Part shown: positions 58,266 through 64,000 of the stretch, piece by piece
Numbering within the stretch: position 1 is the first letter of the stretch
Layout: every line of letters starts with the position of its first letter
Assembly (NCBI GenBank): GCA_963667675.1
Contig: OY763929.1
Location: forward strand, 1,178,001-1,242,000
Reading direction: 5' to 3'
Length of the DNA stretch: 64,000 nt
Origin: G963667675 sp963667675
GTDB taxonomy: Bacteria; Chloroflexota; Dehalococcoidia; Lucifugimonadales; UBA3495
Program-made: the position numbers and the translations under genes
The notes under the pieces: generated by a model
Seen by the model: only the letters and a program-made list of their open reading frames with translations
Databases searched by the model: none
Told to the model about the DNA's origin: nothing

Positions 58266-60587
58266 CTAACCCGGCTCCAGCGTCTGGCGGCTCTTGCTCT
58301 CGGCGGCGATGCGGTCCCACGAGTAGAGCATCGGGAACATGCGCACCTGCCGCCAGGCTTCTGTTTGGTCGTTGTAGTGCGGACTGCCCGGATTGCCCGA
58401 ACAGCCCAGGGGAATCACCCACTGGGAGTTGTCCCAATCGGCCAGGTCGTAGACATAACGCGCCGCCGACGTGTTCCCGACGGTCGCCGGTTCTCCCGGA
58501 AGGTAGCTCCCGGCCAGGGGCGTGTCGCCGTCGCCGCTGGTGGCGATGGCCGGCGGGTCCAGCAACCCCGCCAGTTCCGGGTAGGCTGCGGATAGCGTGT
58601 GCCGGGGCCGGGCCTGGTGCAGCCTTCCCCATTGCCACTCTTCCATGTCGTCGCCGAGCCGCTGCTGCAGGTCGGCAACAGCGTCGGCAAGGGCCTTGGC
58701 CAGCAGCGTAGGCCAGTCCTCTCCCGGCGGCAGCAGGCCCCGGTCGTCGCCGGCAATCATGCCTGCGATTTGGGCCCTGAGCCGGCCGGTGAAGGATGCC
58801 GATCCCCGCCCGCCGGTCTGCCAGGCCTCTCCGGTCAATTCGGCCCCTAGGTTGTGCTCCAGCACCCGCTTCACCAGCGCGTCTCTGGATATGCTGTACA
58901 GCGTCGGCTCCACCCTGTCCACGTCCATCGAGCCGTCCCATGCCAGCAGCTTTTCCCTGGCCCTGGCCGACGCCTCGTCCAATGGCTGCACCTTTCGCAT
59001 CAGGCCCGCGTAGGTCCGGCCCGGCGCCGACACCTTCCGGGCGTGAATCGCGGCCATGTCCGATGCCCGCGGCCGCTCTATGCCCAGCAGTCCCTCGGTC
59101 ACGCTCCGGGCCCTGAAGTCCGGCGCGAAGTCAAACCCCAGGTAATGCGGGTAGTCCTCTCCCACCGGGGGGTTGTTGGCGGTGACGATGTAGCCGGTAT
59201 CGGGATTTATCGACCGGGGCATCTCCTCGAACGAGATATAGCCCTGCCACTCGTGCTCGCCCGTCCAGCCGGGCACCGGCAGCCACCCATTGTCCCTTGG
59301 CCTTACCGGGACCCGCCCGCGGCACAGGTAGCCGATGTTGCCGTGCACGTCGGCGAACATGAAGTTGTTGCACGGGTCGACCCAGTCCCGCATCGAGTCT
59401 GCCAGCTCCCTGGCGTCTCTGACTCGCAGCATCCTCCACAGGACTTCCGGCCAGTTGGCCGGGCCTGCGGTGGCGGTGTACTTCATGGCGATGCCGCTGC
59501 CCTGCTCCGGCCCGCCGGAAATCACCGGCCCGTGGTGAGTGACCCACACGTCCACGGCGTCGTCGTCACCGCCCTTGACCTTGATGGTCTCCCGGTGCAC
59601 CGCGCCCTTGCGCCAATCTCCCCCATCCAGGTAAGAACCGGGGTCGTCGGGGTTGAACCGTTCGATGTACAGGTCCTGGTAGTCGGCCCCGGTGTGGGTG
59701 ACGCACCAGGCTACGGAATCGTTGTGGCCGAAGTGGTGGAATCCCGGCAGCCCGGCAAAGGACAGCCCCATCACGTCGAACTCGGGGCAGGCGACGTGGT
59801 TCTGGTAGTACACGTTGGGGGTGTCCAATGCCCGGTGCGGATCCCCCGCCAGCAGCGGCTTGCCCGACGCCGTCCGCTCCCCGGCTATGACCCAGTTGTT
59901 GCTGCCGCCTCCGTCATTCAGATAGCCCAGCGCAGCGGCGCACCGCTCCAGTTCCTGCAAGCCGCTTTCCAACGGGCCCTTGAACGTCTCCCCCGGCGGC
60001 AGGATCAGCAACTGTCCCGGCTGCCGGCCCGGCGAGAGTCTTGCCGCGGCCTCCGGCCCCGCCTTGGCGACCATCCGGGCCCGCCATAGCTTGGACTCAA
60101 ACACGCCCATGAAGATGTGCCTGACTTTGAACACCAGGATCCCGTGCCACGGCTCCCAGGGCTCCGCTTCCAGTCCGACGATGCCGTACTCCACGGGAAG
60201 GCTAGACGTTGTCTTGATAAAGGCGTTCACCCCGGCGGCGTATGCGTCCAGCATCATCCGGGTATGGCCTGTAGTGGCATCGTAGTCCGCCTGCGCCGCG
60301 GCCACCAGCCGGAACCGCCGCATCATCTTGTCCTGGTCTACCGCCGACTCGCCAACCACCTCGGCCCAGCGGCCCGCGGCCCGCCGGCGGTCGTACTCCA
60401 TCTGCCACAGCCGGTCCTGGGCGGCGACGAACCCCTGGGCGAAAAAGGCGTCCTGCTCGCTCGCCGCCCGCACGTGAGCAACCCCCTGGTCATCGCGGTA
60501 CACCTCCACCGGCGAGTCCAGCCCCGCAAGCGAGACAAGCCCGTCCAGCTTGGGCAGGGAGTTTTTCAGGTCTTGTTCGGTGAGCAT
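58266..60587 (-). CDS. Penicillin acylase family protein
   Basis: A 773-residue Ntn hydrolase of the penicillin G acylase / acyl-homoserine-lactone acylase group. The predicted autocleavage and nucleophile site is Ser229 in GGGSNNWVIAGERTASGKPL; upstream is a typical alpha part (YRDDQGVAHVRAASEQDAFF, GRWAEVVGE) and downstream NNPPVGEDYPHYLGFDFAP and HARKVSAPGRTYAGL. Such enzymes cleave amide-linked acyl groups in penicillins, homoserine lactones or other N-acyl compounds. No signal peptide is visible, though most are periplasmic. Substrate undetermined. Confidence 0.93.
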   Translation of the reverse strand: MLTEQDLKNSLPKLDGLVSLAGLDSPVEVYRDDQGVAHVRAASEQDAFFAQGFVAAQDRLWQMEYDRRRAAGRWAEVVGESAVDQDKMMRRFRLVAAAQADYDATTGHTRMMLDAYAAGVNAFIKTTSSLPVEYGIVGLEAEPWEPWHGILVFKVRHIFMGVFESKLWRARMVAKAGPEAAARLSPGRQPGQLLILPPGETFKGPLESGLQELERCAAALGYLNDGGGSNNWVIAGERTASGKPLLAGDPHRALDTPNVYYQNHVACPEFDVMGLSFAGLPGFHHFGHNDSVAWCVTHTGADYQDLYIERFNPDDPGSYLDGGDWRKGAVHRETIKVKGGDDDAVDVWVTHHGPVISGGPEQGSGIAMKYTATAGPANWPEVLWRMLRVRDARELADSMRDWVDPCNNFMFADVHGNIGYLCRGRVPVRPRDNGWLPVPGWTGEHEWQGYISFEEMPRSINPDTGYIVTANNPPVGEDYPHYLGFDFAPDFRARSVTEGLLGIERPRASDMAAIHARKVSAPGRTYAGLMRKVQPLDEASARAREKLLAWDGSMDVDRVEPTLYSISRDALVKRVLEHNLGAELTGEAWQTGGRGSASFTGRLRAQIAGMIAGDDRGLLPPGEDWPTLLAKALADAVADLQQRLGDDMEEWQWGRLHQARPRHTLSAAYPELAGLLDPPAIATSGDGDTPLAGSYLPGEPATVGNTSAARYVYDLADWDNSQWVIPLGCSGNPGSPHYNDQTEAWRQVRMFPMLYSWDRIAAESKSRQTLEPG

Positions 60588-60729
60588 GGTGGGGGTTATG
60601 GCCTCAATCGATCCGAGGTTTGGGCATCATATCATATGCCGCCTACGGGGATTGACGCGTCTTCCTGCCCCGTCTACCATCGCAACGGGCCGCAGGCCGT
60701 AGCACGCGGGCGGCGGCCGGAGGAACGGC

Positions 60730-61560
60730 GTGAGGATTACCCGGCACGTATACAGCACCCACATCCACGAAGACCCCAGGACCTTCGGGGCCATGCACCC
60801 CGGAGGCACTCAGATATACTTCGTGGGCGATCCCAACGGCGAGATGGTCATCGTCGACACCGGCGAGCCCTACCGCTCCTGGACCCGCCAGATCCTGGAC
60901 TATCACGCCGAGCTGGGCCATCCCAAAATTGCGGCTATCCTGATAACCCACGGCCACAACGACCACATCGGCGGCCTGGACCGGCTGCAGGACGCCCTGG
61001 CCTGCCCGGTGCGCTGCCACCCCAAGCTCGAATCCGTCCTGACCCAGCGTCTGGGCCCCGGCTGCGTGTTCCCGCTGCGCTCCAGGGAACGAGCAACCAC
61101 CGGCGGCGGCGTCTCCCTGCGGGCCCTGTACACCCCCGGCCACGCCGACGACCACGTGTCCTACTTCATGACCTCCGGCAGGGTCCTGTTCACCGGCGAC
61201 ACCATCCTGGGCAACTCGTCCTCCAGCGTCCGCAACCTCCGGCAGTACATGGACTCCCTGGACCTGCTGGCCCGGCAGCGTCCGCAGCTAATCTGCCCCG
61301 GCCACGGCCAGACCGTCCAGAACGCAACGGCCAGGGTCAACTGGTACATCCACCACCGCCAACGGCGAGAGGAACAGGTCCTGGCGGCCCTGGACTCCGG
61401 GTCCTCCACCGCCGACGAAATCGTCCGGCGCGTCTACCCCGGCAACCTGCGTTCAAACCTAAGGGCCGCCGCCGCCAGCAACGTAGCCACCCACCTGGCC
61501 AAGCTGGTAGAAGAGGGGCGAGTCCTCCAAGAATCGGCCAGCTACACCCTCTCCGCCTGA
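60730..61560 (+). CDS. MBL-fold metallo-hydrolase
   Basis: A 276-residue metallo-beta-lactamase-fold protein. The metal motif is THGHNDHIGGLDRL (HxHxDH), with a later His in YTPGHADDHVSYF and Asp in FTGDTILG. The C-terminal 80 residues are helical and winged-helix-like (GSSTADEIVRRVYPGNLR, ASNVATHLAKLVEEGRVLQE), as in the LACTB2/lactonase-like group. The GTG start at 60730 has GGAGG six bases upstream. It is divergent from the penicillin acylase. Confidence 0.92.
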   Translation: MRITRHVYSTHIHEDPRTFGAMHPGGTQIYFVGDPNGEMVIVDTGEPYRSWTRQILDYHAELGHPKIAAILITHGHNDHIGGLDRLQDALACPVRCHPKLESVLTQRLGPGCVFPLRSRERATTGGGVSLRALYTPGHADDHVSYFMTSGRVLFTGDTILGNSSSSVRNLRQYMDSLDLLARQRPQLICPGHGQTVQNATARVNWYIHHRQRREEQVLAALDSGSSTADEIVRRVYPGNLRSNLRAAAASNVATHLAKLVEEGRVLQESASYTLSA

Positions 61561-61746
61561 CCACGGCCGGGCACTCAAAGCCGAGCATTGAAATATTTCA
61601 AGATTGGTAAGGAGACTTCGGGACACTCTTTACTGCTGAGATTGGGATTGCGTGTTGACGTAGTTCGCGGCCCTGAGTTTGACAAGCCCCGAACCGACAT
61701 AACACGCAGAGCGTATCCAACCCGCTTAGAGGTGACAACGTCCCTG

Positions 61747-61776
61747 TTGACACGTAACCAAAACGATGCTGATACA
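61747..61776 (+). promoter_or_regulatory. Possible promoter of the restriction-modification operon
   Basis: TTGACA (61747-61752) with an 18-base spacer to GATACA (61771-61776), 46 bases before the methyltransferase ATG. The remaining bases 61561-61746 are AT-richer than the flanks, with no convincing gene. Confidence 0.4.
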
Positions 61777-61822
61777 CTAGGTCTGGCCAAAGAAATTGTT
61801 GGAGTGAGGTGGGATAGGCTTC

Positions 61823-62761
61823 ATGGTTGATGGTAGCAGGTTCGCGGAAGCAGACTGCGTTGAATGGTTGCAATCGGTTGAGGATGCGAGTGTCCATCTA
61901 ATTCTGAGCGACATCCCTTACGGGATAGGCACCGATGATTGGGACGTCATGCATGTAAACACCAACAAGGCCTATTTGGGCACAAGTCCCGCACAAGCCA
62001 AGGCTGGAGCCGTGTTTGCGAAACGGCGAAAACCGATCAACGGTTGGTCGGAAGCTGATCGGCATATACCGCAACAGTATTACGAGTGGTGTTGCAATTG
62101 GGCTGGAGAATGGCTTCGTGTGCTCAAGCCGGGTGCGTCCGCATTTGTTTTCGCAGGAAGGAGGCTAGCTCACCGTTGCGTGGCCGCGTTGGAGGACGCG
62201 GGTTTCTCTTACAAAGATATGCTTGCATGGGTCCGCCCACAAGCGGCATATAAGGCTCAAAGGGTAAGTATCGTTTACGAACGTCGGTCGGACATAGAAA
62301 GTGCTGATGCATGGGACGGTTGGCGAATCGGCAATCTCCGCCCCGTGTTTGAGCCAATTCTTTGGTTTACCAAACCATACAAGATTGGTGGCACCATCTC
62401 TGACAATATCCTCAACCACGGCATCGGCGGCTTCAACCAAAACGCATTATTGGAATATGTCGACCGGCCGGACAATATCTTATCTATCGGATTTGCGCCT
62501 GGAGAGGAGGGTCGCCACCCTGCGCAAAAGCCGATTCGCCTGATGGAATTGTTAATTGAACTCGTGACAAAACCGGGACAAACCGTCTTGGATTCATTCG
62601 CCGGAAGCGGTTCAACTTTGATAGCCGCCCATAGACTAGGCCGTAGATACTTGGGGTGTGAGTCTAGCCCAGACTATGCGGAGGTGTGTCGGTCTCGTCT
62701 TTCTGCTACTGGTGTTCAATTCGACCTTTTTTCGAATAGAGAAGATCCTAAGGGAGTTTGA
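61823..62761 (+). CDS. DNA methyltransferase of a HindIII-type system
   Basis: A 312-residue SAM-dependent DNA methyltransferase. The catalytic motif IV (SDIPYG, a D-P-P-Y variant) is near residue 31, and the SAM-binding motif I (VLDSFAGSGSTLIAAHRLGR) lies near residue 255, giving the N-terminal-IV/C-terminal-I order of the beta class. FVFAGRRLAHRCVAALEDAG and KPIRLMELLIELVTKPGQT are typical of this class. The product is probably N6-methyladenine in a short palindrome. The downstream HindIII-like endonuclease predicts AAGCTT as the site. The gene is AT-richer than most of the window, as is its partner. Confidence 0.9.
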   Translation: MVDGSRFAEADCVEWLQSVEDASVHLILSDIPYGIGTDDWDVMHVNTNKAYLGTSPAQAKAGAVFAKRRKPINGWSEADRHIPQQYYEWCCNWAGEWLRVLKPGASAFVFAGRRLAHRCVAALEDAGFSYKDMLAWVRPQAAYKAQRVSIVYERRSDIESADAWDGWRIGNLRPVFEPILWFTKPYKIGGTISDNILNHGIGGFNQNALLEYVDRPDNILSIGFAPGEEGRHPAQKPIRLMELLIELVTKPGQTVLDSFAGSGSTLIAAHRLGRRYLGCESSPDYAEVCRSRLSATGVQFDLFSNREDPKGV

Positions 62762-63675
62762 TGACCCTAGACGTAATATCTGCAATTGCCCTCGAGCGGC
62801 GCTCGCACTGGATAACCGAGATTGTTCAAATTAGCGGGAGTTTTGGGCAAGACACTGCCAGGGTGGAACAGGAGCTCGAGGCGGAACTTGCCACAACAGG
62901 GGTTGATGCACTCATTGACCACATGAGATTGTGTGGAGTAATTCCGGAATCCTATGGACGAGATTCAAGCCAAGAAAAGCTGTACTCCAAATACACCGAC
63001 GTAGTATTGGCTGTGGCGTTCCGAGAACTTGGTTTCACCAGTCTGGTTCTTAGTGAGCGGGCGGATGCAGCCGATGTTGAAGTGGTCGGAGATGACTATA
63101 GCTTTGTAGCTGACGCAAAGGCGTTTCGTTTAAGCCGAACTGCTAAGAATCAAAAGGATTTCAAGATACAAGCCATGGATGGCTGGAAACGCGGCAAACC
63201 ATACGCCGTGCTTGTTTGCCCGCTGTACCAATTGCCGGCGAGAACCAGTCAAATATATCAACAGGCAGCTGCAAGGAATGTATGTATCCTCTCTTATGCC
63301 CACCTCGCTGTGATCGTTAAGCACAGCGCTGAACATGGGGAGTCTGACGGGCAGATTGTGCTTGGCAGGGCTCTGCAGGCGGTCGCTTCCATGGGACCAA
63401 ATAAGGATGCAGTTGCATATTGGAAAACGTTAAATCAGGTGCTTTTTGTTGGCGATGAATTGCTCGAATTGTGGAGAATTGAGAAGCTGGCCACCTTGGA
63501 TGCGATATCGGTAGCCAAGGAGGAAGCCCTTCTGTTCTTGTCCCAACAACGAGAAGCTATTATGAGGCTCAGCCGCAAAGATGCAATCCAACGCCTGATC
63601 GATTTGGAAAAGCTCGATAGTAGAATGAGAATGGTCGCAAGTCTAACAGGACACGGCCTGTTGACTGCTTTATAG
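62761..63675 (+). CDS. HindIII-family type II restriction endonuclease
   Basis: A 304-residue protein matching the HindIII family, with the catalytic D118-A-K120 in YSFVADAKAFRLSRTAKNQK and an acidic residue (D105) upstream, followed by YAVLVCPLYQLPARTSQIY and ILSYAHLAVIVKH. HindIII itself is about 300 residues. Recognition of A^AGCTT is predicted from family membership but not proven. Its ATG overlaps the methylase stop by one base (TGATG), and GGGAG lies just before it, so the two are translationally coupled. The host must carry the active methylase, since AAGCTT sites occur in this window (7511, 27580, 43277). Confidence 0.88.
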   Translation: MTLDVISAIALERRSHWITEIVQISGSFGQDTARVEQELEAELATTGVDALIDHMRLCGVIPESYGRDSSQEKLYSKYTDVVLAVAFRELGFTSLVLSERADAADVEVVGDDYSFVADAKAFRLSRTAKNQKDFKIQAMDGWKRGKPYAVLVCPLYQLPARTSQIYQQAAARNVCILSYAHLAVIVKHSAEHGESDGQIVLGRALQAVASMGPNKDAVAYWKTLNQVLFVGDELLELWRIEKLATLDAISVAKEEALLFLSQQREAIMRLSRKDAIQRLIDLEKLDSRMRMVASLTGHGLLTAL

Positions 63676-63775
63676 GCGAGAAATAGCTCACTCTTAGGCG
63701 TCACCGGCACGGCTTCTGTTCAGTGGGCCATCTCGCAGACCCTATCAGATGACCTAGCGACGTATCCGTTCCCAG

Positions 63776-64000
63776 TTAGTTTTCAGACTGGTTTTTCCGC
63801 TCCAACAACTCTATCCGAACGTCGTCCGGGGCGCGAACGAACGCGATACTGGCCCCAGGCTGTATCTCCCGGGGCTCCATGTAGAATTCGGCACCGCGCT
63901 CTTTCAACTGGGCAACCGCCTCATCCAGGTTGTCCACGTTGAGCCCGAAGTGGTCCAATCCCGCGTGGGGGTCCGCCGGCCCGGAAGGTTGATCCTCTTC
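63776..64000 (-). CDS. VOC-family (glyoxalase-like) protein, C-terminal part
   Basis: The frame runs off the right window edge and ends at 63776, leaving 74 residues. HFGLNVDNLDEAVAQLKERG and FVRAPDDVRIELLER are the C-terminal half of a vicinal-oxygen-chelate domain, with His and the terminal Glu as likely metal ligands. The N-terminal half lies outside. Members include glyoxalase I, dioxygenases and resistance proteins, so no reaction is assigned. Confidence 0.82.
   Translation of the reverse strand, partial: EEDQPSGPADPHAGLDHFGLNVDNLDEAVAQLKERGAEFYMEPREIQPGASIAFVRAPDDVRIELLERKNQSEN

Noticed and set aside
58854..60089. 411-codon frame antisense to the penicillin acylase gene
   Set aside because: No protein family and it lies wholly inside a strongly supported gene; taken as a shadow.
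61588..61830. 80-codon frame before the DNA methylase, a possible control protein
   Set aside because: No helix-turn-helix, no ribosome-binding site, and the probable promoter of the methylase lies inside it.
1..64000. tRNA or rRNA genes
   Set aside because: No cloverleaf with a TTCRANNC arm and matching acceptor stem, and no rRNA-like stretch, was recognised by eye in the intergenic regions; a tRNAscan run would settle this.

Overview
The window is about 64 kb of GC-rich bacterial chromosome. No rRNA or tRNA was recognised, so taxonomy rests on gene content. That content suggests an uncultured Chloroflexota bacterium, plausibly a Dehalococcoidia/SAR202-type lineage. The pointers are several luciferase-like (LLM) flavin oxidoreductases, two F420-type PPOX proteins, Amidohydro_2 enzymes, an FMN alpha-hydroxyacid oxidase, a two-subunit sulfopyruvate decarboxylase, DUF1800/DUF1501 genes, and secreted proteins or lipoproteins with Pro-Thr-Glu stalks. 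This assignment is inference.

0-18.4 kb is catabolic: the DUF1800/DUF1501/NHL genes, sulfopyruvate decarboxylase, three tandem MFS paralogues, a DinB-fold protein, three LLM oxidoreductases, MsrA, two amidohydrolases, a cupin and an alpha-hydroxyacid oxidase. An 82-bp perfect tandem duplication covers the start of one LLM gene, and a 1.15-kb gap (13.6-14.7 kb) is packed with dispersed repeats. 18.5-27.4 kb is accessory: vapBC with a very clear promoter/operator, then HK97-type portal and large terminase genes on the minus strand, repeat arrays, a membrane-protein gene with an in-frame stop, gene remnants, a stalked lipoprotein and a phage-like HTH gene.

27.5-35.6 kb holds two PPOX proteins, a fourth MFS transporter, an MDR dehydrogenase, a queF-queD-queC-queE operon (7-deazaguanine synthesis) ending in a 51-aa Cys-containing protein, an HNH nuclease, and a cobalamin-binding-protein gene interrupted by TGA exactly where the family has a Cys. 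A SECIS-like hairpin follows that TGA, so this is a candidate selenoprotein and the most interesting item here. 35.6-46.8 kb has a PD-(D/E)XK nuclease, a Lon N-terminal-domain protein, a NUDIX/zinc-ribbon fusion, a recombination scar, a stalked lipoprotein, gamma-glutamyltransferase, a MqsA-like zinc protein, a ThDP enzyme, an IscA-like protein with a Cys-rich tail, and a frameshifted membrane-protein gene.

47-53.4 kb holds a secreted metzincin-like protease, a large lipoprotein, and the missing half of the HK97 module (prohead protease and major capsid protein) on the plus strand. The two half-modules are in exactly the order and orientation that one ~32-kb inversion between portal and protease would produce. 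53.7-64 kb has tlyA, cinA, a second vapBC, an uncharacterised two-gene nuclease-like/membrane module, an SDR, a penicillin acylase, an MBL-fold hydrolase and a HindIII-family restriction-modification system, and ends in a truncated VOC protein.
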